Shown here in pieces: positions 10,273 to 18,611 of a stretch of 64,000 nt of DNA. The notes beneath the pieces are model-generated. The model was given only the letters and a program-made list of their open reading frames with translations. It did not search any database and had not been told where the DNA came from. The position numbers were made by a program, and so were the translations under genes. Each line of letters opens with the position of its first letter. The stretch's first letter is position 1. This DNA is from Burkholderiaceae bacterium (GTDB lineage: Bacteria; Pseudomonadota; Gammaproteobacteria; Burkholderiales; Burkholderiaceae_C), in assembly GCA_913776825.1 (NCBI GenBank), contig CAJYPV010000007.1:62001-126000 (forward strand), in the 5' to 3' direction.

Positions 10273-10384
10273 GTGTGTCTCCTGGATCTTGTCGGTCCTC
10301 TCACGCGGACGAGGGGCGGATGCCCTTCGCGCCACGCGGCGGCCATTTGTTCGGACCAGTCTAATGTGCGGGTCTGTGCGATTC

Positions 10385-10402
10385 GCGTCACCCTAGTGAC
10401 GC
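10385..10402. promoter_or_regulatory. Perfect dyad in the divergent acyl-CoA synthetase / selO intergenic region
   Basis: GCGTCAC-CCTA-GTGACGC forms perfect 7-bp arms with a 4-bp spacer, 113 bp upstream of the acyl-CoA synthetase ATG. The size suits a dimeric regulator (for example TetR-type), although none is encoded nearby. The rest of the 342-bp gap 10273-10614 holds no convincing gene. Confidence 0.45.
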
Positions 10403-10614
10403 AGCCGTGTTTGCGGCATAGGGGATTTCCTGGGCGGTGCCTCGGTTTTTGCGAGCCCTCCCGCGAATGAGCGTGCGCCGCGCCCGACCACTGCCCAGGC
10501 AACGAGCGCGTGCGCACGAGGACCGATCCGACACATGGACCGGTCCGACGCCTCGACGGTCGCCCCATGTCCTCGGCGGCGTCAATGAGAAACCTCGATC
10601 GCTACACTGACCCG

Positions 10615-12246
10615 ATGAATGCGCCCGAGATGTTTGCGCCGCCCTGGAACGGGACCGAGGCGGCCGCCTGGACCAACCGTTTCGTCGGACTGGGACCGGA
10701 GTTTTTCACCGAGCTGAAGGCTGCGGGCCTGCCCGATCCGCATTGGGTGGCCACCAGTCCGGACTGCGCCGCGCTGCTGGGCTGGTCGCCGGACTGGTGG
10801 CGCGAGCCGGCAGCGCTGGAGGTCTTCAGCGGCAACGCCGTGCAGGCCGGCATGCGGCCGCTGGCGAGCGTCTACAGCGGCCATCAGTTTGGCGCCTGGG
10901 CCGGGCAACTCGGCGACGGCCGCGCGCTGTGGATGGGTGAGCTCGCCACGCCGAACGGACCGATGGAGCTGCAGCTCAAGGGCGCCGGCCCGACGCCCTA
11001 CTCCCGTCGCGGCGACGGGCGCGCGGTGCTGCGTTCATCGATCCGGGAATTCCTGTGTTCCGAAGCGATGGCCGCGCTCGGCATCCCGACGACGCGTGCG
11101 CTGTGCATCACCGGATCCACGGCCCTGCCCGTTCGGCGCGAGACGCTGGAGACCGCCGCCGTGGTGACCCGGGTGGCGCCCAGCTTCCTGCGCTTCGGCC
11201 ATGTCGAGCACTTCGCTCATCATGGCCATCCGGCGCAACTGCGCGCGCTGTTCGATTTCTTCGTGCGCCACTACGCGCCGGAATGCGCCGACGCGCCGCA
11301 GCCGGTGGTCGCCGTGCTGGCGAAGATCGCCGGCCAGACTGCCGAGCTGATCGCGCAATGGCAGGCGGTGGGCTTCATGCACGGCGTCATGAACACCGAC
11401 AACATGTCGATGCTGGGGCTCACGCTGGACTACGGTCCATTCGGTTTCATGGATGGCTTCGATCCGGGGCACATCTGCAATCACTCCGACCATCAAGGCC
11501 GCTACGCCTTTGCGCGCCAACCCCAGATCGGCTTCTGGAACCTGCATGCGCTGGCGCAGGCCTTGCTGCCCTTGATGCCGAATGCCGAGACCGATCCCGA
11601 GGCGGCCGGCGACGAGCTGCTGGAAGCGGTCGAGGTCTATCGCGGCCGCTTTGGCGACGCCATGCTCGGCGCCATGCGCGCGAAGCTGGGGCTGCTCGAT
11701 GGTCGTTCTGATGCGCCCCCTGATGCCGGCCTGGACGCGGTCGAGCGCGCCGATCAGGACCCCGCCCTCGCCGCCGATGACGGCAGCCTGGTCGACGACT
11801 GGCTGCGGCTGCTCGCTGCCCAGCGCACCGACTACACCATCGCCCATCGCCGGCTGGCCGCCTTCCGGCCGGATCGACCGGTGGATGATCCGGTGCAGGC
11901 ACTGATCCGCGATCTGTTCCTGGACCGCGCCGCTTTCGATGCCTGGGCGCTGCGCTTTGCCGCGCGCTTGAATGCCGGCGTGGCGGCCACATCTGCAGGG
12001 TCTGGCGCTGTCGGTGCCGATCGCTGGGTGGACCGCGCCGCGCGCATGAACGCGGTCAACCCCGCCGTGGTGCTGCGCAACCACCTGGCGGAGACCGCCA
12101 TCCAGCGAGCCCAGGCCGGCGACTTCAGCGAAGTCGAGCGGCTGCTGGCGGTCCTGCGCCATCCCTTCGACGAGCCGACCCGCGCCGCCGATGCCGATTT
12201 CCCGCCCGACTGGGCCCATCATCTGGAGGTCTCCTGTTCATCATGA
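10615..12246 (+). CDS. selO: Protein adenylyltransferase SelO (YdiU/UPF0061 family)
   Basis: Pseudokinase-fold enzyme that transfers AMP to Ser, Thr or Tyr of target proteins, linked in other bacteria to redox homeostasis. About 543 residues. Family signatures seen are [49 protein letters not shown], the catalytic-loop equivalent [13 protein letters not shown], and the metal-binding segment DYGPFGFMD. The start is uncertain: ATG codons at 10567, 10585 and 10615 are in frame and none has a clear ribosome-binding site; [12 protein letters not shown] (10615) best matches the usual family N-terminus. The stop overlaps the msrB start (ATGA), so an AMPylator with a proposed oxidative-stress role is coupled to a methionine sulfoxide reductase. 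Confidence 0.93.
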   Translation: MNAPEMFAPPWNGTEAAAWTNRFVGLGPEFFTELKAAGLPDPHWVATSPDCAALLGWSPDWWREPAALEVFSGNAVQAGMRPLASVYSGHQFGAWAGQLGDGRALWMGELATPNGPMELQLKGAGPTPYSRRGDGRAVLRSSIREFLCSEAMAALGIPTTRALCITGSTALPVRRETLETAAVVTRVAPSFLRFGHVEHFAHHGHPAQLRALFDFFVRHYAPECADAPQPVVAVLAKIAGQTAELIAQWQAVGFMHGVMNTDNMSMLGLTLDYGPFGFMDGFDPGHICNHSDHQGRYAFARQPQIGFWNLHALAQALLPLMPNAETDPEAAGDELLEAVEVYRGRFGDAMLGAMRAKLGLLDGRSDAPPDAGLDAVERADQDPALAADDGSLVDDWLRLLAAQRTDYTIAHRRLAAFRPDRPVDDPVQALIRDLFLDRAAFDAWALRFAARLNAGVAATSAGSGAVGADRWVDRAARMNAVNPAVVLRNHLAETAIQRAQAGDFSEVERLLAVLRHPFDEPTRAADADFPPDWAHHLEVSCSS

Positions 12247-12725
12247 GTCACGACCACAACCACGACCGCCAAGACGCATCCTCGTCCCCCAACGCGCCGG
12301 TGAGCCCCCATGAGCGGGATCGGGCGCAGGACTATCCGGTCCGCAAGAGCGACGCCGAATGGCGCGCGCAGCTGGATCCGGTGCAATACCAGGTCGCCCG
12401 CCAGGCCGCCACCGAGCGCGCCTTCACCGGCAAGTACTGGGACCACTGGGAAGCCGGCCGCTACAACTGCGTCGGCTGCGGCACGCCGCTCTTCCAGGCC
12501 GACACCAAGTTCGACGCCGGCTGCGGCTGGCCGAGCTACTACGAGCCGATCAATTCGGAGGTGGTGGAGCGGGTGGTCGACGAGAGCCACGGCATGGTGC
12601 GGGTGGAGGTGCGCTGCAACCACTGCGGCACGCATCTGGGCCATGTCTTTCCCGATGGACCCGATCCGACCGGCGAGCGGTTTTGCATCAACTCGGCCGC
12701 GATAGACTTCGTCCCCCAGCGCTGA
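12243..12725 (+). CDS. msrB: Peptide-methionine (R)-S-oxide reductase MsrB
   Basis: Reduces methionine-R-sulfoxide in proteins using thioredoxin. 160 residues, with an N-terminal extension beginning with a His/Asp cluster (SHDHNHD). Two zinc-binding pairs are visible, CVGC (in [12 protein letters not shown]) and CNHC (in [13 protein letters not shown]). The catalytic cysteine is in [11 protein letters not shown] near the C-terminus, and GWPSYYEPI is the substrate-binding segment. It overlaps the selO stop by an ATGA junction. yciB follows after 22 bp on the same strand, so the four genes selO-msrB-yciB-bolA may be co-transcribed. Confidence 0.96.
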   Translation: MSHDHNHDRQDASSSPNAPVSPHERDRAQDYPVRKSDAEWRAQLDPVQYQVARQAATERAFTGKYWDHWEAGRYNCVGCGTPLFQADTKFDAGCGWPSYYEPINSEVVERVVDESHGMVRVEVRCNHCGTHLGHVFPDGPDPTGERFCINSAAIDFVPQR

Positions 12726-12747
12726 GCGCCGCAGACCCTTTGATCGA

Positions 12748-13410
12748 ATGAAGTTGTTGCTCGATTTCCTCCCGCTGCTGTCGTTCTTCGTGACCTTCAA
12801 ATATGCGGATGGCCGGCAGGATTGGGCGGCGGCTTTCGCCACCGACCACCTGGGATTCCTGGTGTCCGGCGGCAAGGTGGACGCGGATGTCGCCCCGGTG
12901 TTGCTGGCGACGGTGGTGGTCATGGCGGCCACCATCGCCCAGGTGGTGTTCCTGAAAGCGACCCGGCGCAAGGTCGACCTGATGCTGTGGATCAGCCTGG
13001 CGCTGGTGACGGTGATGGGCAGCGCCACCATCTATTTCCACAGCGAGACCTTCATCAAGTGGAAGCCGACGATGCTCTATTGGGCGTTTGCGATCGTCTT
13101 CCTGGTCAGCCGGCTGGTGCTGGGGCGCGACCTGCTGCGCAAGATGCTGGGCGGTGAATTGCAACTGCCCGATGTCATCTGGGGACGGCTCAACTGGGCC
13201 TGGGTGAGCTTCTTCATCGCGCTCGGGTTTGCCAATCTTTACGTCGCTTACCACTTCAGCACCGAGACCTGGGCCAACTTCAAAGTGTTCGGCGTGACCG
13301 GTTTGATTGTGCTGTTCGTGCTGGCGCAGGGGCTCTACATGGCCCGTCATCTGCCCGAACCCAGCGAGCCCGCCGAGGGCACGCCCGGCCCTGGAAAGTC
13401 CCAGCCATGA
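12748..13410 (+). CDS. yciB: Inner membrane septation protein A family (YciB/IspZ)
   Basis: Small polytopic inner membrane protein, 220 residues, with five or six hydrophobic segments. The family N-terminus KLLLDFLPLLSFFVTFKYAD and the internal WKPTMLYWAF and NWAWVSFFIALGFANLYVAY are diagnostic. Homologues interact with cell elongation and division machinery and affect envelope integrity. The C-terminal Pro/Glu/Gly-rich tail is cytoplasmic and disordered. The stop overlaps the bolA start (ATGA). Confidence 0.95.
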   Translation: MKLLLDFLPLLSFFVTFKYADGRQDWAAAFATDHLGFLVSGGKVDADVAPVLLATVVVMAATIAQVVFLKATRRKVDLMLWISLALVTVMGSATIYFHSETFIKWKPTMLYWAFAIVFLVSRLVLGRDLLRKMLGGELQLPDVIWGRLNWAWVSFFIALGFANLYVAYHFSTETWANFKVFGVTGLIVLFVLAQGLYMARHLPEPSEPAEGTPGPGKSQP

Positions 13411-13718
13411 ACGCCGAATCGCCCACAAACCCGATGGCCACGCCTTCTGCGGAGATCGAGGCCCGTCTGCGCGCGGCGCTGGATCCGGTCACCGTGCTGC
13501 GTTTGCGTGATGACAGCGCGCACCACGCCGGTCATGCCGGCGCCCGCGAAGGGGGCCACTATTACCTCGAAATCGTGAGCCCGCGCTTTGCCGGTTTACC
13601 CAGGGTGGCGCGACATCGGCTCGTATATGATGCCCTCGCCGATCTGATGAAGAAGGGTATTCACGCACTGGCCATCGAGGCCCGCGCGCCCGACGAACAG
13701 CAGAAACAGGTCCAGTAA
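13407..13718 (+). CDS. bolA: BolA family protein
   Basis: Small protein of 103 residues. The BolA fold is represented by IEARLRAALDPVTVLRLRDDSAHHAGH, where the histidines are candidate ligands of a shared [2Fe-2S] cluster with a monothiol glutaredoxin, followed by GGHYYLEIVSPRFAGLPRVARHRLVYDAL and the terminal helix. BolA proteins are involved in iron-sulfur trafficking and morphology or stress responses. It overlaps yciB, and a strong terminator follows directly, so this marks the end of the transcript. Confidence 0.95.
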   Translation: MNAESPTNPMATPSAEIEARLRAALDPVTVLRLRDDSAHHAGHAGAREGGHYYLEIVSPRFAGLPRVARHRLVYDALADLMKKGIHALAIEARAPDEQQKQVQ

Positions 13719-13720
13719 GC

Positions 13721-13745
13721 AGCGCCGTTCACGGCGCTTTGTTTT
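13721..13745 (+). terminator. Rho-independent terminator after bolA
   Basis: An 8-bp inverted repeat (AGCGCCGT / ACGGCGCT) begins 2 bp after the bolA stop codon and is followed by TTGTTTT. It separates the selO-msrB-yciB-bolA block from ppiC. Confidence 0.85.
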
Positions 13746-13789
13746 GGAGCGCATGACGCTCACCGGGAGCTCTGAAAGGCCCTTTATCC

Positions 13790-14590
13790 ATGAAGAAGTT
13801 TGTGATTGCGGCCGCCGTGGCGGCCATCGGCGCCGTGTCCCTGCCGGCCCTGGCGCAGAACATCGCGACGGTGAACGGCAAGGCCGTGCCCAAGGCGCGT
13901 GCCGATCTGCTGATCAGCCAGATCGCCAAGTCCGGTCAGCCCCGCAGCCCGGAGATGGAAGCCAAGGTCAAGGACGAGGTCGTGCTGCGTGAGATCTTCA
14001 TGCAGGAAGCCGAGAAGCGCGGTCTGGCCGCCACCCCGGACTACAAGGCCCAGCTGGAACTGGCGCGCCAGTCGCTGCTGATCCGCGAGCTGTTCGCTGA
14101 CTACGCCAAGAAGAACCCGGTCACCGAAGCCGAAGCCAAGGTCGAATACGACAAGTTCAAGGCCCAGGCCACCGGCACCGAATACCACGCCCGTCACATC
14201 CTGGTCGAGAAGGAAGACGACGCCAAGGCGCTGATCAAGCAGCTCAATGGCGGCGCCAAGTTCGAAGACGTGGCCGCGAAGAACTCCAAGGACACCGGTT
14301 CCGCTGCCAACGGTGGCGACCTGGGCTGGTCCGCACCGGACGCTTTCGTGCCCGAGTTCAGCCAGGCCATGGCCAAGCTCAAGGCCGGCGAAATGACCCA
14401 GCAGCCGGTCAAGTCGCAATTCGGTTATCACATCATCAAGCTGGAAGAATCGCGCGACGCGCAGTTCCCGGCCTTCGATGACGTGAAGGGCCAGATCATG
14501 CAGCGCATGAGCCAGCAGAAGGTCGCCGCATTCCAGGAAGAGCTGCGCACCAAGGCCAAGACGGACTACAAGTTCTCGGCCGCCAACTGA
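13790..14590 (+). CDS. Periplasmic peptidyl-prolyl cis-trans isomerase (parvulin/PpiC-SurA type)
   Basis: Periplasmic folding factor, 266 residues. The N-terminus MKKFVIAAAVAAIGAVSLPALAQ is a clear Sec signal peptide with cleavage after ALA. A helical N-domain (residues about 24-125, NIATVNGKAVPKARADLLISQ) precedes the parvulin domain (about 130-235), recognised by HARHILVEKEDDAKALIKQL, GGDLGWSAPDAFVPEFSQAM and QFGYHIIKLEE. A helical tail follows. It has its own position after the bolA terminator, with a GAAAGG ribosome-binding site. The yciB-bolA-ppiC order is common in Burkholderiales. Confidence 0.95.
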   Translation: MKKFVIAAAVAAIGAVSLPALAQNIATVNGKAVPKARADLLISQIAKSGQPRSPEMEAKVKDEVVLREIFMQEAEKRGLAATPDYKAQLELARQSLLIRELFADYAKKNPVTEAEAKVEYDKFKAQATGTEYHARHILVEKEDDAKALIKQLNGGAKFEDVAAKNSKDTGSAANGGDLGWSAPDAFVPEFSQAMAKLKAGEMTQQPVKSQFGYHIIKLEESRDAQFPAFDDVKGQIMQRMSQQKVAAFQEELRTKAKTDYKFSAAN

Positions 14591-14651
14591 TCTCCCTGAA
14601 CTGATCGCTCTGATCAGCCTCTCGACGCGCCGGCTTGCCGGCCGTCATACT

Positions 14652-14691
14652 CACGGGCCCGCGTTGCTGATTCGTCAGCCGCGGGCCCGTG
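14652..14691 (+). terminator. Strong stem-loop after ppiC
   Basis: A 12-bp stem CACGGGCCCGCG/CGCGGGCCCGTG encloses an inner 5-bp stem GCTGA/TCAGC capped by a TTCG tetraloop. It is followed by TCATTG rather than a T-run. It lies about 60 bp past the ppiC stop. Confidence 0.7.
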
Positions 14692-14826
14692 TCATTGCAG
14701 CCGGTGCCCGGTCGCGCCCGTCCGGGCCGCCGCCCGCTGGGATGCCTCCCGCTCCTCCGCGCCCCTTCAGCCCCGCTTTTCGCCCGCTCGCGCCGGCGGC
14801 GAGCATCGCCGCAGCCACTGCCTTCC

Positions 14827-15387
14827 ATGACGGCCACCCGCATCGCCAAACGACTCCTGCCCTCGCCTGAATCCCTGTCCCAGACGCCGGGGCTGAAGTG
14901 GCTGGGCGCCTATCTGCGTGAACGGCCCTGGTTGTGGGTGGCGCACCGGCGGCGCGTCGCGCTCGGGGCCGGTTTGGGATTGGCCGTGGGGGTGATCCCG
15001 TTGCCGACGCAAATGCTGATGGCGGCGGTGGTGGCCATCGCCTGCCGGGCCAATGTGGCCGCGGCGATCGCGGCGACCTGGCTCACCAATCCGCTCACGC
15101 TGGTGCCCATCTGGGGGCTGGCGATCTTCCTCGGCCGACAGGTGCTCGGGGTGCACGGGCCGATCTCCGCGCCCAGCGAATTGGCGCTCGACTGGAGCGA
15201 ACCCGGCAGTTGGTGGCCGGCCGTGAGCCAGTGGCTGTCGCAGCTCGGCGCGCCGCTGCTGGTCGGCTTGCCGCTCGCTGGCGCCGTGCTGGGAACGGCG
15301 CTGTATGTGATCGTCTATCTCGGCTGGTGGGTCGTGATCCGGATGGAGCGCAAGCGCCGGCTCAGAGAGCGAGAACTGCGGATCTGA
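14827..15387 (+). CDS. DUF2062 domain membrane protein
   Basis: Inner membrane protein of about 186 residues. The DUF2062 core spans most of it: WVAHRRRVALGAGLGLAVGVIPLPTQMLMAAVVAIACRANVAAAIAATWLTNPLT, with two hydrophobic segments there and two more near the C-terminus (LVGLPLAGAVLGTALYVIVYLGWWVVI), ending in a basic tail. The function of the family is unknown. I chose the ATG at 14827 (MTATRIAKRLLP); an upstream ATG at 14689 would run through the ppiC terminator hairpin, which argues against it. It is convergent with the ybbA-like gene. Confidence 0.88.
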   Translation: MTATRIAKRLLPSPESLSQTPGLKWLGAYLRERPWLWVAHRRRVALGAGLGLAVGVIPLPTQMLMAAVVAIACRANVAAAIAATWLTNPLTLVPIWGLAIFLGRQVLGVHGPISAPSELALDWSEPGSWWPAVSQWLSQLGAPLLVGLPLAGAVLGTALYVIVYLGWWVVIRMERKRRLRERELRI

Positions 15388-15489
15388 TCAGGCGCCGGTC
15401 GCGGGCCGTGTCCGCGCCTGCTGTACCGATCGACCAGTCACCGGCGCGCCCGGCGTTCTGCGCGCCGCGCCGCGCTGGGCCGCGACCGA

Positions 15490-16179
15490 TCAGACTTCCA
15501 TCAACGTGATGTCCTGCAGATGCCCGGCTGAGATGCGCAGCTGACGCTCACAGCGCGCCGCGATCGCCTGGTCGTGGGTGACCATGATCAGCGTGGTGCC
15601 CAGCTCGCGGTTGAGCTCGAACATGAGGTTCATGACCTGCTCGCCGGTGGCGAAGTCCAGGCTGCCTGTGGGCTCGTCCGCCAGCAACAGATCCGGCTGC
15701 TGGACGAATGCACGGGCCAGCGCCACGCGCTGCTGTTCACCGCCGGACAGCACACGCGGATAGTGGGAGAGCCGCTGGCCCAGGCCCACGCGCTCCAGCA
15801 TCTGCCTGGCCTGCGCGCGGGCCTCGCGCTCGCCGCGCAGCTCGAGCGGCAGCATGACGTTTTCCAGCGCCGTCAGATGCGCGAGCAACTGAAAGCTCTG
15901 GAACACGAAGCCCAGATGCGCGCCGCGCAAGGCGGCGCGGCCGTCCTCGTCAAGCGCGAACATGTCCTGCCCGCGCAGGCGCACGGTGCCGGTGGTCGGC
16001 CGGTCCAGGCCCGCGAGGATCGCGAGCAGCGTGCTCTTTCCCGATCCCGATGCGCCCACGATGGCGACCGATTCCTTGGCCTGCAGCTGAAAGCTGATGT
16101 CATGCAGAATGGTCAGCACGCCGCTGGCGTCCTGCACCGATTTGCTGACGTGATCGACTTCGAGGATGTTCTGAACCAT
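15490..16179 (-). CDS. ABC transporter ATP-binding protein, YbbA/LolD-like
   Basis: Cytoplasmic ATPase of 229 residues. Walker A is GASGSGKST, the signature is VLSGGEQQRVALARAF, and Walker B is LLLADEPTGSLD, with H-loop VTHDQ. The LolD/MacB-like subgroup is shown by RGAHLGFVFQSFQLLAHLTALENVMLPLEL. It is divergent from tesA, as the homologous pair ybbA/tesA is in many proteobacteria; in those genomes a large permease gene (ybbP) follows ybbA, but none follows here, so the ATPase is orphaned in this window. Its ATG (CAT at 16177-16179) shares bases with the tesA ATG. Confidence 0.9.
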   Translation of the reverse strand: MVQNILEVDHVSKSVQDASGVLTILHDISFQLQAKESVAIVGASGSGKSTLLAILAGLDRPTTGTVRLRGQDMFALDEDGRAALRGAHLGFVFQSFQLLAHLTALENVMLPLELRGEREARAQARQMLERVGLGQRLSHYPRVLSGGEQQRVALARAFVQQPDLLLADEPTGSLDFATGEQVMNLMFELNRELGTTLIMVTHDQAIAARCERQLRISAGHLQDITLMEV

Positions 16180-16867
16180 GAATCAACCGCAGATGCGCCG
16201 CCGTGAGTGGATGCAGCACTGTAGCGCCTATGCCCTGACCGCTGCCCTGGGAACGGCATTGGCTGGACCTGTCGCCGCACAAGGCCAAACCGCAGCCGCG
16301 AAAGCGGGCGCAGCGCGCCGCATCCTGGTGCTGGGCGACAGCCTCTCCGCCGAATACGGCCTGGCTCGCGGCACCGGCTGGGTGGCGCTGCTGGAACAGC
16401 GCCTGCAGACCCAGAAGCTGCCGGCCGAGGTCATCAACGCCAGCATCAGCGGCGACACCACCTCGGGTGGCCGCTCCCGCCTGCCTCCCCTGCTGACCCA
16501 GCACCGCCCGACCCACCTGGTGATCGAACTCGGCGGCAATGATGCGCTGCGCGGCCTGCCGCTCGCCATGACCCGGGACAACCTGCGGGCCATGGTGCAG
16601 GCCGGCAAGCAGGCCGGGGCCAAGGTGCTGCTGGTGGGCATGCAGATCCCGCCCAACATGGGCGCCCGCTATGCGCAGGATTTCGAGAACGGCTTCCGCG
16701 TCGTCGCCGAAGAGCAGAGCGTCCCGCTCGCGCCCTTCCTGCTCGCCGGCGTGGCCGACCGCAAGGACGCCGCCGACTGGTTCCAGGGTGACCGCATTCA
16801 CCCGCTGGCCAAGGCGCATCCGGTGATGCTGGAGAACGTGTGGAAGTCGCTGCGACCGATGCTGTGA
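16178..16867 (+). CDS. tesA: Multifunctional acyl-CoA thioesterase / esterase TesA (SGNH hydrolase), exported
   Basis: SGNH-fold esterase, 229 residues. The N-terminus RRREWMQHCSAYALTAALGTALAGPVAAQ looks like a signal peptide with an arginine-rich n-region. Catalytic blocks are visible: block I ILVLGDSLSAEYG (nucleophile Ser), block III ELGGNDALRGLP, and block V DRIHPLAKAHPVM (Asp and His). Homologues hydrolyse acyl-CoA, lysophospholipid and p-nitrophenyl esters in the periplasm. The start at 16178 overlaps the divergent ATPase start; in-frame ATGs at 16193 and 16211 are alternatives that would remove the overlap. Confidence 0.93.
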   Translation: MNQPQMRRREWMQHCSAYALTAALGTALAGPVAAQGQTAAAKAGAARRILVLGDSLSAEYGLARGTGWVALLEQRLQTQKLPAEVINASISGDTTSGGRSRLPPLLTQHRPTHLVIELGGNDALRGLPLAMTRDNLRAMVQAGKQAGAKVLLVGMQIPPNMGARYAQDFENGFRVVAEEQSVPLAPFLLAGVADRKDAADWFQGDRIHPLAKAHPVMLENVWKSLRPML

Positions 16868-17252
16868 AGCGGGCGGCGGGGCGCTCCGCCTGATCGTTGA
16901 GCGTCGGTATCGGCGGCCCCGCCGGTGCACTGTCTCCGCGCGGGAGGTGCCGGCAGGCGACCTCTTGCTCCGGCATCCGAAGCGCCGGCTGCGACTCATC
17001 GCCGCGAAGCCGGCTCGCGATCGATCAGGCACATCACCTTCATCGGTGAGTCCTCCCGAGCTCCAAGTCAATCTGGCAGACCGCGGCCACAGCTGTTGGC
17101 GATGGCGGTGACCTGAGTCTGCGTCGACGATCAAGCCTTCTGCGTGCAACGCCGCACTGGCCGTTGTTCGTGTCGTCGATCGGTTGATCTCCTCCCCCTG
17201 GCCCGTTTGGGCACGACCCTTGCCGAATTCCGCGATCAACCAGGAGCTGATC
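16868..17252 (+). other. Intergenic region upstream of the SDR gene
   Basis: No convincing gene in 385 bp. One inverted repeat (GCCGGCT at 16984-16990, AGCCGGC at 17008-17014) could act as the tesA terminator or as an operator. The ribosome-binding site AGGAG of the SDR gene lies at the right edge. Confidence 0.5.
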
Positions 17253-18014
17253 ATGGAACGATTCAAGGACAAGACGGTCATCGTCACCGGCGCCGCCTCC
17301 GGCATTGGACGCGGCGTCGCCGAGCGCTTCTCTCGCGAGGGCGCCAATGTGGTGCTCTGCGACCGCGAAGCCGATGCGCTGGCGAAGGTCGGCCAGACCT
17401 TGCCCGAGGCCCGCACCCTCACCCAGGTCTGTGATGTCGCGGACTTCAGCCAGGTGCAGGCGCTGGTGAAAGCCGCCGTCGACCGCTTCGGCGGTCTGGA
17501 TGTGATGGTGAACAACGCCGGCATCGCCGCAGATGGCAATGCGCTCGAGGTGTCGATGGACGACTGGCAGCAGACGCTGGCCGTCGACCTCGGCGGCGTG
17601 TTCCACGGCTGTCGCGCGGCGCTGCCCGAGCTGCTCAAACGCCGGGGCTCGATCATCAACACCGCGTCGGTGTCCGGTCTGGCCGCCGATTGGGACATGT
17701 GTGCCTACAACGCAGCCAAGGGCGGTGTGGTCAACCTGACGCGCTCGCTGGCGCTGGACTTCGGCCGCCAAGGCGTGCGCATCAACGCGGTCTGCCCGTC
17801 CCTGACCCGCACCGGCATGACCGAGGACATGCTCGAGGACCAGGCGCTGGTCGACAAGTTCATGGAGCGCCTGCCCCTGGGCCGCGTCGCTGAGCCCGCC
17901 GATATCGCCGGCGTGGTCGCCTTCCTGGCCAGCGACGACGCCCGCTTCGTCAACGGCGTGAACCTGCCGGTGGATGGCGGCGTGATGGCGTCGAACGGGC
18001 AACCGCCGATGTAA
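17253..18014 (+). CDS. Short-chain dehydrogenase/reductase (classical SDR)
   Basis: NAD(P)-dependent oxidoreductase of about 253 residues with a Rossmann fold. The cofactor motif is VTGAASGIGRG, the acidic residue in CDREAD after strand 2 suggests NAD preference, and NNAG is intact. The catalytic Ser and the Tyr-x-x-x-Lys appear in TASVSGLAADWDMCAYNAAKGG. The C-terminal FLASDDARFVNGVNLPVDGG is typical of the family. The start at 17253 has AGGAG 6-7 bp upstream. The substrate cannot be assigned; it appears monocistronic. Confidence 0.92.
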   Translation: MERFKDKTVIVTGAASGIGRGVAERFSREGANVVLCDREADALAKVGQTLPEARTLTQVCDVADFSQVQALVKAAVDRFGGLDVMVNNAGIAADGNALEVSMDDWQQTLAVDLGGVFHGCRAALPELLKRRGSIINTASVSGLAADWDMCAYNAAKGGVVNLTRSLALDFGRQGVRINAVCPSLTRTGMTEDMLEDQALVDKFMERLPLGRVAEPADIAGVVAFLASDDARFVNGVNLPVDGGVMASNGQPPM

Positions 18015-18111
18015 GAGGCGGCGCCGGGCGGCACCGCGCGGGCGCGGGCGCGGGCGGCATTGGCCGATAGCGGTCGACAGTGGCCGGCATCGGCCGACAT
18101 CGGATGGCGAC

Positions 18112-18497
18112 CGCTCCGGCTCATCCGTCCGGCATGCAGTTCACGCCGCGGCGCGGCCGCTTCGTCGCTCGGCCCTGGAGGTCATGGCACTCGATGACGA
18201 CACTGCATTCATCGACAACGCCAACGCCTTCAGGAGCCCACCATGACCACCGCCCGCCACCTCGCCCTGCCCTCCGCCACCAGCATCACCATCAAGGCCG
18301 TCATCTTCGGTGCCCTGGCCTCGATGGCTGTCGCCTTCGGCATCGCTCATGCGGAAGGTCAACGCGAACTGCGGGCGTCGATCGTGACGCTGGATCCGGT
18401 GGTCATCACCGTGAAGCGCGCCCAACTGCCGACTGTCTACATCACCGGCCGCCGTGACGCCTCGGCTGATGACCGTCAACTGGCCTCCGCAGAATGA
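18112..18497 (+). repeat. Repeat module copy 1 (conserved leader plus small exported-protein gene)
   Basis: The module comprises about 130 bp of leader, starting at CTCCGGCTCATCCG, plus the 255-bp gene. The last 50 bp before the ATG, from GATGACGACACTGCATTC through CTTCAGGAGCCCACC, are almost identical in all three copies. They contain a 7-bp dyad TCGATGA (18191-18197) / TCATCGA (18209-18215). This copy's distal leader is the most diverged of the three. No terminal inverted repeats, target duplications or transposase are visible. Confidence 0.85.
18243..18497 (+). CDS. Small exported protein with two TonB-box-like motifs, paralogue 1 of 3
   Basis: 84 residues, not recognised as a named family. 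Residues about 15-38 are hydrophobic (IKAVIFGALASMAVAFGIAHAE), a signal peptide with likely cleavage after AHA, leaving a mature peptide of about 47 residues. The mature part carries two consecutive 12-residue units, L50-D-P-V-V-I-T-V-K-R and L62-P-T-V-Y-I-T-G-R-R, that resemble the TonB box and plug entry of TonB-dependent receptors (compare LDxVVVTARR). The tail RDASADDRQLASAE is acidic and polar. The ribosome-binding site is CAGGAG, 6-7 bp before the ATG. It differs from copy 3 at two residues (17, 80). A good terminator follows. Confidence 0.85.
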   Translation: MTTARHLALPSATSITIKAVIFGALASMAVAFGIAHAEGQRELRASIVTLDPVVITVKRAQLPTVYITGRRDASADDRQLASAE

Positions 18498-18558
18498 CCG
18501 AGCGCCGACGAGGTCCCGACATCGGGCCGATCCATCGCCATACCGCTTCCCCGCGCCC

Positions 18559-18585
18559 AACGCCTGACACTCGTCAGGCGTTTTT
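18559..18585 (+). terminator. Rho-independent terminator after small-protein copy 1
   Basis: A 10-bp perfect stem (AACGCCTGAC / GTCAGGCGTT), a 4-nt loop and then TTTTT in the run. It is shared by convergent transcription from the methyltransferase gene, whose stop is at 18612. Confidence 0.88.
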
Positions 18586-18611
18586 CATTGGAGCCGCGGG
18601 CCACGTGCCCG

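Noticed and set aside
14689-14826. N-terminal extension of the DUF2062 protein from the ATG at 14689
   Set aside because: It begins inside the ppiC terminator hairpin and encodes an Arg/Pro-rich stretch unlike the family.
16100-17698. Minus-strand frame of 532 codons opposite tesA and the SDR gene
   Set aside because: Opposite two genes with complete catalytic motifs; the product is low-complexity.
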